From Chloroflexota bacterium (lineage in GTDB: Bacteria; Chloroflexota; Anaerolineae; Aggregatilineales; J027), in NCBI GenBank assembly GCA_024434115.1, contig QMIT01000005.1, positions 310,001 to 374,000 on the forward strand: a stretch of 64,000 nucleotides of DNA, in the 5' to 3' direction. Made by a program: the position numbers and the translations under genes. The notes below the pieces were generated by a model that was not told the DNA's origin, searched no databases, and saw only the letters and a program-made list of their open reading frames with translations. Below, piece by piece: positions 17,639 through 26,470 of this stretch. Each line of letters begins with the position of its first letter. Position 1 is the stretch's first letter.

Positions 17639-17893
17639 ATGGATATTGCACCTAATAGCCTAGTGGTGGATGAAATCTACGAGTTTTTGATGTCATCACC
17701 AAGCCTAACGGAAATCATCGAATTTAAGGCGTCCGAAACCGTCAATAAGCGCGTTCACTATTTGCTTGACCAAAATAGCAACGGGGTAATTACGCCAACG
17801 GAACGGGCCGAATTGGACGAACTGCTCCACGTTGACCACACCGTCACAATGCTTAAGGCAAAGGCTCGGTTGAAAGCGGCAGGTAAAGCATGA
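17639..17893 (+). CDS. Small helical protein, paralogue 2, translationally coupled to the HNH nuclease
   Basis: The 84-residue protein has the pattern SPSLTEIIEFKASETVNKRVHYLLDQNSNGVITPTERAELDELLHVDHTVTMLKAKARLK. It is mostly helical, with a basic C-terminal tail. The stop codon overlaps the start of the HNH gene (ATGA, 17890-17893), so the two proteins are made in a fixed ratio, as in many toxin-antitoxin pairs. No DNA-binding motif is obvious. The ATG follows GAGAGGAA. Function is not known; the role as a partner or regulator of the HNH protein is inferred from the coupling. Confidence 0.72.
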   Translation: MDIAPNSLVVDEIYEFLMSSPSLTEIIEFKASETVNKRVHYLLDQNSNGVITPTERAELDELLHVDHTVTMLKAKARLKAAGKA

Positions 17894-18321
17894 CCTCTAG
17901 TGTTGCCACATTACGTCCGCAGGTGGTTGCGAGAGCGGGGAACTGTTGTGAATATTGCCTCATCAGCCAGACGGATCGGCTATTTAGTTTTCATGTCGAG
18001 CATATTGTGGCTGAGAAACATCGTGGGGAAACTAAACTCGAAAACCTGTGCTTGAGTTGCCCACAGTGCAACAATTTTAAAGGGAGCGACTTAACTTCAA
18101 TTGACCCTGAAACTGACTTAATCACTCCCTTGTTCAATCCACGCAAGCAAAAATGGTCTGAACACTTTCGTCTTAACGGGCCAATAATTGAACCGTTAAC
18201 CCCAGAAGGGCGCGTTACCGTGTGGACCCTGCGACTAAATGAATCTCAACGGGTTATCGAACGTGAGACGCTTATTGAGGCAGGTACTTACCCATGTGCC
18301 GCATCTTTGAATAAAGAGTAA
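17890..18321 (+). CDS. HNH endonuclease family protein
   Basis: The 143-residue protein carries an HNH domain: CCEYC (zinc Cys pair, about residues 18-22), VEHIVAEKHRGE with the catalytic His (about 38), then ENLCLSCPQCNNFKG, with the second CxxC and the Asn/Lys region. Cys pairs plus catalytic HNH residues are all present, so an active nuclease is likely. The C-terminal 60 residues (PETDLITPLFNPRKQKWSEHF) are typical of stand-alone bacterial HNH proteins of this group. It is coupled to a small upstream protein through an ATGA overlap and may be the toxin or effector of a two-component module. Confidence 0.82.
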   Translation: MTSSVATLRPQVVARAGNCCEYCLISQTDRLFSFHVEHIVAEKHRGETKLENLCLSCPQCNNFKGSDLTSIDPETDLITPLFNPRKQKWSEHFRLNGPIIEPLTPEGRVTVWTLRLNESQRVIERETLIEAGTYPCAASLNKE

Positions 18322-18328
18322 ATTACGT

Positions 18329-21300
18329 ATGACCCTCGACCCCCAATTCAAAACCAGCCTTGCCCGCTATATCCCTGCCGATTTGATGGAGTTGCTGCCG
18401 GAGGATGACAAGGCCATGTCGCAAGCCATCCGCCGACTCAGCAGCCTGCAAAAAGCGGTGTCCTCGTTCCTGCCCCTCTACATCGCCGACAATGAGGATT
18501 TGCTCACCCGCGATTATGGCGATTCCCGTCCCGGCACATTTATGTTTTCGGACGTTTCCGGCTTTACGGCGCTCTCGGAAAAATTGCAGGTCGCCAAAGG
18601 GGTTGAGGCCGTCGAAATTTTGACGGAGGTCATCAACGACTATTTTGCGACGATGCTGGAAATCATCGCCAAATCCAACGGGGAGTTATTGAAATTCGCG
18701 GGGGATGCCCTGCTCGTATTTTTCCCCGAAGAAAAAGGCGAGGGCGATGTCGCGGCGAAGGCCATCCGCACCGGACTTCGGATGCAGCGGGCCATGATGC
18801 AAAAATTCCAACCCATCCAGCATCCCGTTTTGGCGGAGATGTTTGGTGAGGATCACGGCATGGAACTCACCATGTCGGTGGGGATTAGTCGGGGGCATCT
18901 GTTTGAGGCACTGGTTGGCAATGACATCCAGCGCGACCACATCATTCAAGGCGGCCTACCCGGAATGGCGATGTTGGCGGAGGAGGCGGGTATCCGCGAT
19001 GATGTGATTATTGATGCGGCGTTATTTGAGGATTATCACAGCGATTTTGAAATGGCTCCGACCAAAGAAGCGGGCTTTTATCAGGTCGTGGATAATTTCG
19101 GGGATGCCCTCAGCGATTATGAAATCAATGCTCCCAAGCGGCGGCGCGGTGGGGTGGCGGGCCTGCTCAGTTTTGAAGACAAAGACCTGCTGGCCGATTT
19201 GCAAAAGGAATATCAAAAGCTGGCGACGGTGGCGAAATATGTCGCGCCGGAAATCGTCAATAAGCTGGCGGTGACCGGCGACCATGTGGAAAGCGAAAAC
19301 CGCCCCGCGACGGTCATGTTTGTCAATTTTAATGGCTTTGCCGAACTCTTGGAGCAGTGGGGGCCGGATAATCTAGGGTTGCTGGTCTCCGTCTTGAATC
19401 GCTATTACAGCACCATGCAGCGCGTCATCACTAGCAATGGCGGCTCACTCACCCGAACTGACCCCTTTGGGCGTGGCACGAAAATGCTGATTACCTTTGG
19501 CGCTCCGGTGGCCCATCCTGATGACCCTGTGCGGGCAGTGGCGACAGCGATGGAAATGAACTGGCAGCTAGACCGCCTCAATACACGCCTGCTCGATGAA
19601 TTGCCCAAAGAATTGCACCGCTGGCCGTTCATTACCCAAAAAATGGGCATCGCGCAGGGCTTTGTCTATGCAGGCGAGGCGGGGTGGCGGGCACGGCGCG
19701 AATACACCGTCATGGGCGATGATGTCAATTTGGCGGCGCGGCTAATGAAAGCGGCTGAACCCGGTCAAGTGGTCATCAGCAAACGGGTGCATCGGCGCGT
19801 CAATTTGCACTTCCAAACCGTCGAACTGCCCCCCTTGAAATTAAAAGGTAAGGCCGAACCCGTGCTGGCCTATTCGGTACAGGGTGTCACCGCCCGTTCC
19901 GCTGATTTACCACTGACCTCCTCGACCAAATTTGTGGGGCGGGATGTGTTGATGCTGACTCTGAGTTATGCCCTACAAACCGCCAAAGGGCCACGCCGTC
20001 GTCGTGCATTTGCCCTGTCAGGAGAGGCAGGCGTCGGCAAGACACGCATCATGCAGCATTATTATCAAGAGGCGGCGACACAGGGCTTTTTTAGCGCATG
20101 GTCAACGTGTAGCACCCGCGATAATCAACATACCACATGGGGACGCCTACTTTCACAACTGCTCCGTCTCGATCAACTCAAAAGCGCCCGTGAACAGCAC
20201 CGCTTTTTACGCAACCGCCTTGCCGAATTGAATCTAATGGATTTGTACATTCCCCTATGTGATTTATTTGAACTGCCTCCTGACCAAGAGGGCCTGACCG
20301 ACACTTTGAAATTTGACCCCGATGACACCATGCTGCGTGCCCTAGACGATTATCAAGCCCGCCGCTCGACGCAAGATATTCCGGTGTCGCCCGCCCCGGT
20401 CAACGAGGCGACCAAGCCCGACGGCAAGCAGATTAAAGACATCTTTGCCCTGTTAGCCGAGCGTAAATTGGACAGTACCCGCAGTTCTGGCATTTTTGGC
20501 GATGTGCGTGACCAAGCCCAGAAAAAAGTGGCACAGGCCGTCCAATCCGGCGATACCATGACCTCGCTGTTTGATGCCGCCGAGCAAAAAATCAACATTG
20601 CCGATGCGGTGGTGCATTTCCTACAAGCCTTCGCCAATGAAACGCCGACCCTGCTGGTGATTGATGATCTGCACAGCGCCACCACTGAAGCTATCAGCAT
20701 TTTGCGGCGGGTGTTGGACGAAATTAAAAAAGCACGTCTGGTCATCTCGGTGGCCTATGAACCGCTGAAAGTGATTGATTTGGGATTGCAGCCCAACGAA
20801 ATTAAGGATTTCAGCCGGGATGAGGTCATTCAGATGGCGCAGGCGATTTTGGAGGCCGATGAGATTGGGGTGCATCTGGACGAATTTTTGTGGGAACGCA
20901 CCAAAGGTCGTCCCCTGTTTATCGAATCCCTGCTGCAAGTCCTGCGTGACAACAAACATATTTGGCGGCGCACGGGAAAATATGAACTGAAAAAGGACGC
21001 CAATCTCGATATGCTGCCGGATGATGTGCGCGGGTTGATTACCAGCCGTGTAGACCGTCTTTCGCAGGAAGGCAAGGAATTGTTACGGGCGGCGGCGGTC
21101 TTGGGCGAGGGCTTCTCACGACAGGCGGTTGGCGCGGTGGCCCAAGTCGAAAATGAGCAAAAATTGGAGGCCCTGCTCAAAGATTTAACCGAGAAGCAGT
21201 TGATTGAACCCCAACCCGACGGTACGTATCATTTTAAACATGGCCTTGCCGAAAGCACGGTTTATGAAAGCCTGATCCGTCAGCAGCGTCTCAATCTGCA

Positions 21301-21550
21301 TCGGCTGGCGGCGAAATATTTTCAGGAGCAGGGGGGTGAATTGACCGATGCCCTGTTGCTCGAAATCGCCTACCATCTATTGAAATCGGGTAATCCGTTG
21401 CGGGCGATGGAAATCATCACTACGGGGGCACAGCAGGCCGAAGAAATCGGCGACATTGGGCGGGCCTTATCACTTTATCGTCGGGCGCTCGATATTTTCC
21501 CGAACGACAAAACCCTCCCCCTAGAAATCGAGCGTTTGGAGAGCTTGTAA
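18329..21550 (+). CDS. Class III adenylate cyclase with tandem C1-C2 domains, AAA NTPase and TPR-like tail
   Basis: The 1073-residue protein has cyclase domain C1 (about 65-245), C2 (about 320-515), a STAND/AAA NTPase (P-loop GEAGVGKT about 564-571, Walker B LLVIDDLHSA about 774) and a helical tail. This is the plan of mammalian soluble adenylyl cyclase. C1 keeps both metal Asps (MFSDVSGFT, FAGDALLVFF) but lacks the VNxxxR motif. C2 has lost both Asps (MFVNFNGF, RGTKMLITFG) but keeps YTVMGDDVNLAARL with the transition-state Asn and Arg. Thr at the purine position marks class IIIb, often bicarbonate-responsive. So one composite active site is expected. It overlaps the next gene by one base (TAATG). 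Confidence 0.88.
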   Translation: MTLDPQFKTSLARYIPADLMELLPEDDKAMSQAIRRLSSLQKAVSSFLPLYIADNEDLLTRDYGDSRPGTFMFSDVSGFTALSEKLQVAKGVEAVEILTEVINDYFATMLEIIAKSNGELLKFAGDALLVFFPEEKGEGDVAAKAIRTGLRMQRAMMQKFQPIQHPVLAEMFGEDHGMELTMSVGISRGHLFEALVGNDIQRDHIIQGGLPGMAMLAEEAGIRDDVIIDAALFEDYHSDFEMAPTKEAGFYQVVDNFGDALSDYEINAPKRRRGGVAGLLSFEDKDLLADLQKEYQKLATVAKYVAPEIVNKLAVTGDHVESENRPATVMFVNFNGFAELLEQWGPDNLGLLVSVLNRYYSTMQRVITSNGGSLTRTDPFGRGTKMLITFGAPVAHPDDPVRAVATAMEMNWQLDRLNTRLLDELPKELHRWPFITQKMGIAQGFVYAGEAGWRARREYTVMGDDVNLAARLMKAAEPGQVVISKRVHRRVNLHFQTVELPPLKLKGKAEPVLAYSVQGVTARSADLPLTSSTKFVGRDVLMLTLSYALQTAKGPRRRRAFALSGEAGVGKTRIMQHYYQEAATQGFFSAWSTCSTRDNQHTTWGRLLSQLLRLDQLKSAREQHRFLRNRLAELNLMDLYIPLCDLFELPPDQEGLTDTLKFDPDDTMLRALDDYQARRSTQDIPVSPAPVNEATKPDGKQIKDIFALLAERKLDSTRSSGIFGDVRDQAQKKVAQAVQSGDTMTSLFDAAEQKINIADAVVHFLQAFANETPTLLVIDDLHSATTEAISILRRVLDEIKKARLVISVAYEPLKVIDLGLQPNEIKDFSRDEVIQMAQAILEADEIGVHLDEFLWERTKGRPLFIESLLQVLRDNKHIWRRTGKYELKKDANLDMLPDDVRGLITSRVDRLSQEGKELLRAAAVLGEGFSRQAVGAVAQVENEQKLEALLKDLTEKQLIEPQPDGTYHFKHGLAESTVYESLIRQQRLNLHRLAAKYFQEQGGELTDALLLEIAYHLLKSGNPLRAMEIITTGAQQAEEIGDIGRALSLYRRALDIFPNDKTLPLEIERLESL

Positions 21551-21780
21551 TGCTCGATTTCACAGATGCCAAGTGGGTCGAGGCATGGATAGAGTATGTC
21601 TACTATGACTACGTTTTGCTTCTCTATGGTTTTGCGGATGATACATTCAAAATCTATGACCCACAGGAAAAATCACTTGTTAATGAGATATTTCATTCGT
21701 ATGATGAGGCTTGTTTTTGGCTTGGGGAAGATGAGTTCACGAAAATTGATGCTCGTTACCTCATCAATGACTCTGAATGA
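21550..21780 (+). CDS. Hypothetical small acidic protein
   Basis: The 76-residue product (MLDFTDAKWVEAWIEYVYYDYVLLLYGFADDTFKIYDP...) starts at the last base of the cyclase stop (TAATG), so translation is coupled. It is acidic and rich in Tyr/Phe, with no signal peptide or recognised motif. It looks like a compact alpha/beta fold of the kind found as immunity or accessory proteins, but I cannot name a family. Its 3' end overlaps a second small ORF by 14 bp. Confidence 0.55.
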   Translation: MLDFTDAKWVEAWIEYVYYDYVLLLYGFADDTFKIYDPQEKSLVNEIFHSYDEACFWLGEDEFTKIDARYLINDSE

Positions 21781-21868
21781 ACGTGCCGCACGGGGCAATC
21801 GGGAAAAATTCGAGGCTGCGCTGAAAAAAGTTGCTGATGTTGAGCCGTCCGAAGAAGATCGCTTTTAA
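21767..21868 (+). CDS. Possible 33-residue small protein (antitoxin-tail-like)
   Basis: The ORF from ATG 21767 encodes a 33-residue peptide starting MTLNERAARGNREKF and ending VEPSEEDRF, overlapping the previous gene by 14 bp. The ARGNREKF...VEPxEEDR pattern is reminiscent of the C-terminal tails of small type II antitoxin-like proteins. It may be a real small gene or the remnant of one. The coding signal is limited by its length. Confidence 0.35.
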   Translation: MTLNERAARGNREKFEAALKKVADVEPSEEDRF

Positions 21869-21987
21869 ATTCGGCTATTGAGGTGTATCTATGCGCTTCG
21901 GCAACCCCAACAACCAACAAGAAACCGATAACGCACTGGCAAATGTGGCAAATGTCCGTTAGGACTCGAAGCCGATTTTAAGCACCG

Positions 21988-22182
21988 ATGAATAGAGAAC
22001 CCGAACTGACCTTCAAACACAATCTCAAAAATGGACGGCACGGCTGGTTACGATTGACACCCGCCTACTCCGTCAAAGTAGTCGAGCAGTTATTAGATCA
22101 AGTGCCGGATGTCACCCATGTCCTTGACCCATTTTCAGGCAGTGGCACAACAGGTCTGGTGTGTGCCGAACGTGGCATTCAT
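21988..22182 (+). pseudogene. Truncated DNA methyltransferase fragment
   Basis: About 65 residues of a DNA methyltransferase remain: FKHNLKNGRHGWLRLTPAYS at the N-terminus, then VLDPFSGSGTTGLVCAERGI, the AdoMet-binding motif I. After HS the sequence switches to transposase-like coding, so the catalytic motif and the rest are gone. No ribosome binding site precedes the ATG. A short open stretch with GAGGTG and ATG at 21891 (MRFGNPNNQQETDNAL) ends after 23 codons and may be part of the ruined 5' end. This is a gene broken by an insertion element. Confidence 0.7.
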
Positions 22183-22183
22183 T

Positions 22184-22741
22184 CAGCAGACCCACCATTG
22201 GCTGAAAGCGGGGGTGTTTGAGGCGATGGTTCACGACTTGCGGGCACCGCCCAGTGCCACTATCTTGGACAGCCGTAGCCAGCAATCCAGCCCTGAAAGT
22301 GAGGAGTGGGCAGGCTAAGCGGCGCAAAGGCAGTAAGACCCATCTAGCAGTGGACACCTTGGGGCAGTTGCTGGCCTTGCACATAACACCCGCCAATGCC
22401 CAAGACCGTGCTCAGGTCGCACCGTTGGCCCAAGCGGTTCAACAGGTGACAGGCGAAACAGTGGAACTGGCCTTCGTTGATCAGGGCTATTGGGGGGATG
22501 ACGCCGCTCAAGCCGCTCGACAACACGGTATCCGCTTGGAGGTGGTCAAGTTGCCCGAAGCCAAGCAGGGGTTTGTCTTGTTACCGCGTCGTTGGGTGGT
22601 CGCACGCAGTTTTGGCTGGATGGCCCGCTTTCGGCGCTTGACTATGAGCGCTTGCCCGATACCTTGAATAGCCTACATTTTTTAGCCCTTGCTATCCTGA
22701 TGGCTCATCGTTTTGTCCAGTCTATGGCTTTCTGTCTCTAA
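22184..22741 (+). mobile_element. Decayed IS5-type transposase
   Basis: Pieces of an IS5-like DDE transposase can be read across frames: QTHHWLKAGVFEAMVHDLR, then ILDSRSQQSSPES (first catalytic Asp region), then RKGSKTHLAVDTLGQLLALHITPANAQDR, then FVDQGYWGDDAA (second Asp region). PRRWVVARSFGWMARFRRL and DYERLPDTLNSLHFLALA follow, with the terminal stop at about 22741. The N-terminus is missing, there are at least two frameshifts, and a block is deleted between the first two segments. The element is therefore inactive. Its left edge cuts the methyltransferase fragment; no clean terminal inverted repeats were found. Confidence 0.75.
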
Positions 22742-22789
22742 ACTCCATAACACCCGCTAGCGCACTTGAAAGATGCCACAAATTCCTTG

Positions 22790-22825
22790 TTATCGGTAGT
22801 TTAATCCCGCTTGAACTACCGATAA
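22790..22825. repeat. Perfect 12-bp stem inverted repeat with a third half-copy
   Basis: TTATCGGTAGTT (22790-22801) and AACTACCGATAA (22814-22825) form a perfect 12-bp stem with a 12-base loop. A further direct copy, GTCGGTAGTT, follows at 22834-22843. No T-run follows. It lies between the IS relic and the carotenoid genes, and might be an IS end, a recombination site or a regulatory hairpin. The rest of 22742-22998 shows no gene. Confidence 0.55.
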
Positions 22826-22998
22826 GGAGTGTTGTCGGTAGTTCTTCGCTCTCTATTTTCCCACTCGATTTGGAGCTTGGGCTATTTTTACACGTACTTT
22901 GTCGGGAGGCCTAGAACACCTTCGCCACCTTCACCCCGAAAAGTGACAGGGAGCCAAACAAGGGGATCTTCACATAGAGGTACAAGGCAAACTCCCCC

Positions 22999-23793
22999 TC
23001 ATTTTCGTGAATAGGTGAGATGATTCATGACCCATGAAGGTAAACGATAGGAACTCTCTTGGGCCAATCCCAAAACAATTCCAAATACGACCAATGTGTT
23101 GGTGAGCAAAAAAAAGATAACTTCCTCAATCGGCAAGATACCCCCAAACAAAATATGGAGGCTCAGATCAGGATTAATCGTCCATGTTCCATCTTGAATC
23201 GCAAGACTATCTGCAACACACAAATAAAGCGTAGCACTTAGAATTGATGGTATGACGAGACGGCGATGGTGCCAGAGAATATCTGCCCCAAAAACAAGCT
23301 GCACCATGATTGCCGGGAGTCCCCACATCAATTCTAAGGACAGGTAGGTAACCGGTTTCCAGCCCGAAAGAAAAAGGCTGATTGAAGTGAGCCAAGCCAT
23401 GCCGATCACTGCTACTGATGCTAGGCGCATATTGAGTTGGGGAATAAAAGTCTCATTGGGGCGCACACGGCGGGCCAAAAACAGCAACCAAAGGCCCGTC
23501 ATAATGGGCTGAAGAATAAAAAATGTATATTCCTCCAATGGAACCCAGCCAAACGTAATGCCCGTGACAAGCGCAGGGTCATATGACCACACACCCGTAG
23601 CGACCAAGTAGTTATCCCAAGGAGTGGTATAGACCAACGCAATTCCAATAAGAATCCCCACTATCCACCAAGCAGGTATCAAACTCAATGAAGAAGGAAG
23701 CCTTAATCCCCTGCGCCAATCGTGGTAGGTGAGTATGCTCAGTATCAAAATAGGTATCACGAGAAAGTAAAGGAGAAAAGCAAAATAGGTCAT
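22999..23793 (-). CDS. crtYcd: Lycopene beta-cyclase, fused CrtYc-CrtYd type
   Basis: The 264-residue integral membrane protein has about seven helices and two homologous halves. The first half carries PWDNYLVATGVWSYDP...TFGWVPLEEYTFF and the second GTWTINPDLSLHILFGGILPIEEVIFFLL. The repeated P(L/I)EE motif and internal duplication are diagnostic of the heterodimeric-type lycopene cyclase found as CrtYc/CrtYd in actinobacteria and fused in archaea and some Chloroflexota. It should convert lycopene to beta-carotene in the membrane. It is the last gene of crtB-crtI-crtYcd, starting 6 bp after crtI ends. Confidence 0.85.
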   Translation of the reverse strand: MTYFAFLLYFLVIPILILSILTYHDWRRGLRLPSSLSLIPAWWIVGILIGIALVYTTPWDNYLVATGVWSYDPALVTGITFGWVPLEEYTFFILQPIMTGLWLLFLARRVRPNETFIPQLNMRLASVAVIGMAWLTSISLFLSGWKPVTYLSLELMWGLPAIMVQLVFGADILWHHRRLVIPSILSATLYLCVADSLAIQDGTWTINPDLSLHILFGGILPIEEVIFFLLTNTLVVFGIVLGLAQESSYRLPSWVMNHLTYSRK

Positions 23794-23798
23794 ATGGG

Positions 23799-25322
23799 TT
23801 ACACGCTCACAGAGGATAACCGCGACGATGGGGAGGGTACAGGGTCGCCAATGAGGTTTTCGGCAATGATGGCAGAGGACAAAACGCCGGGTAATCCTGC
23901 CCCCGGATGGGTTCCTGCGCCAACAAAATAAAGATTATCAAACTCCTCCGAGCGATTGTGCGGCCTGAACCATGCGGATTGCGTCAGAATAGGTTGTAGA
24001 GAGAAGGCTGCTCCCTTATGGCTATTGAGTACATTCTGAAAATGTAGCGGGTCAATGTAATGCTCGGCGATGATATTCGCCTGTAAATCCGGCAGGTAAT
24101 TTTCCTCCAAAAAATGCATGATTGCATCTCGATAGGGTTTTGCCATTTGGGTCCAGTCGGTATCGCCGCCAAGGTGGGGAACAGGTGACAAAACGTAAAA
24201 ACTCTCACACCCTGCTGGGGCAATTGAAGGATCGGTCAAGCTCGGCATATGCAGATAAAGTGAAAAATCGTTTGGTAGGTGCTGTTTATCAAAGATATCA
24301 CTTAACAACGCCTTGTAACGCTCGCTGAGGATAATATTATGGTGTGCTAGGCCCTGATCTCGGTACTGTCGCTGGGTGCCAAAGTAAATAACAAAAAGCG
24401 ACATGCTATATTTCATTCGATCAAGCTTGCGGTCAGTGTAGATGCGTCGGTGTTTGCTTGAGATCAAATGGCGATAGGTAAATGCAACATCTGCATTGGA
24501 AACAATATGATCTGCTGTGTAGACAGCCCCATCTGCCAGACGGATACCCTCTACACGATTCCCCTGCTTTTCATCCACAAGAATTTCAGCAACATCAGCG
24601 TTCAGGTGTACTCTGCCGCCTAGTTCGCCAAAAAGCTTTCCCATCGCTTCAACAATCGCGCCCGTACCACCTAGTGCATAATGAATGCCCCATTCACGTT
24701 CAAGATAGTGAATCATGGCATAAATAGAAGGAGAGTCGAACGGATTGCCCCCGATCAAAAGCGGGTGGAAAGTAAAACACCTACGTAAAAAATCATTTTG
24801 AATAAACTGGGATACGTAGCCATATACACTACGATAGGATTGCATTTTGATAAGGTCTGGCGCTACTTTCAACATATCTGTGAAATGCAGAAAGGGCTTA
24901 TCCGCAAGCTCGACAAATCCCTTTTGGAAGATGGCCTTGGTAGTCCCCATAAATTTTTGGTAGCCAGCTTTATCGTCTGGGTTCCACGATTCAATTTGAT
25001 TAAGGGTGTAGGCTTCATCCCCGTTGTAATTAAAACATCGTCCTGTATGGTCAAAAATGCGATAATACGGATTGCAAGGGACTAAATCAAAATAATCTTC
25101 ACGACGCTTGCCTGCCGCAGCCCAAAGATCGTCGAACATGAAAGGGGCAGTAATAACGGTAGGGCCACCGTCAAATTTGAAACCGTTGATTTCGTAGACA
25201 TAGGCTCGACCACCGAGCTTGTCACGCTTTTCAAATATCTCAACTTCATGACCTCTCGCGGCCAAGCGAATCGCCGCCCCTAATCCGCCAAACCCACTCC
25301 CAATGACAATAATCCTAGACAT
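23799..25322 (-). CDS. crtI: Phytoene desaturase (CrtI type)
   Basis: This is a 507-residue FAD-dependent desaturase. The N-terminal dinucleotide-binding motif is [22 protein letters not shown] with the [12 protein letters not shown] extension. The substrate region has [17 protein letters not shown], and the C-terminal FAD signature is [22 protein letters not shown]. Length is that of full CrtI. It should introduce four double bases into phytoene to give lycopene at the membrane face. The ATG follows AGAGGAAA. It lies between crtB (29 bp upstream) and crtYcd in one operon driven from the crtB promoter. Confidence 0.92.
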   Translation of the reverse strand: MSRIIVIGSGFGGLGAAIRLAARGHEVEIFEKRDKLGGRAYVYEINGFKFDGGPTVITAPFMFDDLWAAAGKRREDYFDLVPCNPYYRIFDHTGRCFNYNGDEAYTLNQIESWNPDDKAGYQKFMGTTKAIFQKGFVELADKPFLHFTDMLKVAPDLIKMQSYRSVYGYVSQFIQNDFLRRCFTFHPLLIGGNPFDSPSIYAMIHYLEREWGIHYALGGTGAIVEAMGKLFGELGGRVHLNADVAEILVDEKQGNRVEGIRLADGAVYTADHIVSNADVAFTYRHLISSKHRRIYTDRKLDRMKYSMSLFVIYFGTQRQYRDQGLAHHNIILSERYKALLSDIFDKQHLPNDFSLYLHMPSLTDPSIAPAGCESFYVLSPVPHLGGDTDWTQMAKPYRDAIMHFLEENYLPDLQANIIAEHYIDPLHFQNVLNSHKGAAFSLQPILTQSAWFRPHNRSEEFDNLYFVGAGTHPGAGLPGVLSSAIIAENLIGDPVPSPSSRLSSVSV

Positions 25323-25351
25323 GAATTTCCTCTGAGATGGTTCTGTTCTGG

Positions 25352-26338
25352 TTAAATGTGCCTAAAATTTGGATAGGTTGGGTAATTCAGATTATTGCCT
25401 CGGCTATTCCACCATATACCCGGTAGGCGGCTGGCCTTTCCCCATAAACCGATATGTGCCCTACGATGAAATACGTCGTAGTCGTGTGCTTCAATATCAT
25501 CCAGAATGGCGCGATACAAACTTGCAGCAGCAGCAATTGCGAACCGACCATCTGCATTGAGAAGTCGAATGCCCGGTTTTGCCTCTTCATAGAGATTATG
25601 AATCCGGTTAATCTGAAATTTCATAAAATCCCGCCAACGGTTGTCTACTTGTCCATCGGCAATATCAGATTCATCTAACCCAAACATATGTAGTTCATCG
25701 AGTGGAAGATACAAACGGCCTGCTTGCCAGTCTTCTCCTACATCCCGCACAATATTGGTCAACTGCAACGCGATACCAAGCTTAACCGCATACGGTAGCG
25801 CTGCTTGATTTTCAAAGCCAATGATGTGCATAGACATAAGCCCAACAGTAGACGCCACCCCGTAACAATATTCGCTCAACTCCGCAAATGACTCGTAGCG
25901 TTTTTGGGTCAAATCACGCGCAACTCCGGCGATTAATTGATCGGCATAGCCTTTCGGAATCTGATACCGGGTTTGGGTATCCATCCATGCAAGGGGAACA
26001 GGATCATGGGCAGCAAGATATGGATTATTCAAACGGGTACGCCAGCTCGAAAATAGCCTATCTGCATGGGCCAAACCTTGTGTTTCATCCACTAGATCAT
26101 CCGTACAGCGACAGAAAGCGTACAAGGCTTGGACAGCAAGGCGCTTGGGTTTTGGCAAAAGCCGAGAAGCTAAATAGAAGGTGTTGCTATTGGCTTGGGT
26201 AATGCGGGCGCAATACGAATATGCGGTACTCAGCGCATCCGTTTCAATTTGAATGTGTCCATCAACTGTGGGGCTAGTAAACGCCTCATGGGCTAAGCTT
26301 AATAACCGAGACTCCCATGTCGCCAGTTTGATACCCAT
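25352..26338 (-). CDS. crtB: Phytoene synthase
   Basis: The 328-residue all-helical prenyltransferase of the squalene/phytoene synthase family has both aspartate-rich motifs: DDLVDE near residue 75 and [10 protein letters not shown] near residue 200 for Mg-diphosphate binding, with RLYLPLDEL following. It should join two geranylgeranyl diphosphates to form phytoene, the first step of the pathway. The frame extends 29 codons further upstream, but ATG 26338 is chosen because GGGAGG lies six bases before it and the extra codons run back through the transcript leader towards the promoter. It is transcribed divergently from the CarH-like gene. Confidence 0.92.
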   Translation of the reverse strand: MGIKLATWESRLLSLAHEAFTSPTVDGHIQIETDALSTAYSYCARITQANSNTFYLASRLLPKPKRLAVQALYAFCRCTDDLVDETQGLAHADRLFSSWRTRLNNPYLAAHDPVPLAWMDTQTRYQIPKGYADQLIAGVARDLTQKRYESFAELSEYCYGVASTVGLMSMHIIGFENQAALPYAVKLGIALQLTNIVRDVGEDWQAGRLYLPLDELHMFGLDESDIADGQVDNRWRDFMKFQINRIHNLYEEAKPGIRLLNADGRFAIAAAASLYRAILDDIEAHDYDVFHRRAHIGLWGKASRLPGIWWNSRGNNLNYPTYPNFRHI

Positions 26339-26371
26339 TGCCGTCCTCCCATGTAGAATAAACTTAGACAA

Positions 26372-26400
26372 ATCATAAAATAATGCGTAATATTTGTCAA
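26372..26400 (-). promoter_or_regulatory. Promoter of crtB-crtI-crtYcd
   Basis: On the minus strand TTGACA (26400-26395) and TATGAT (26377-26372) are 17 bp apart, a near-consensus sigma70 promoter. The -35 lies inside one copy of the TNGACAAA element, and another copy (TTAGACAAAT, 26364-26373) overlaps the -10 and start region. This fits repression by the neighbouring CarH-like protein in the dark. Confidence 0.82.
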
Positions 26401-26417
26401 ACTTGTGTAGAGAAAAA

Positions 26418-26447
26418 TTGGACAAAATGAGTGTTTTCTTATATACT
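26418..26447 (+). promoter_or_regulatory. Promoter of the carH-like gene with third operator copy
   Basis: TTGGAC (26418-26423) and TATACT (26442-26447) are 18 bp apart and precede the carH-like ATG by 23 bp. The -35 is contained in TTGGACAAAA, the third copy of the element also seen at 26364-26373 and (inverted) at 26392-26401. Autoregulation is likely. Confidence 0.75.
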
Positions 26448-26470
26448 GAGCTAAAAACCGAGGACTAAAA

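Noticed and set aside
22829..23014. 61-codon ORF between the IS relic and crtYcd
   Set aside because: Starts in the repeat, has no ribosome binding site and unlikely composition.
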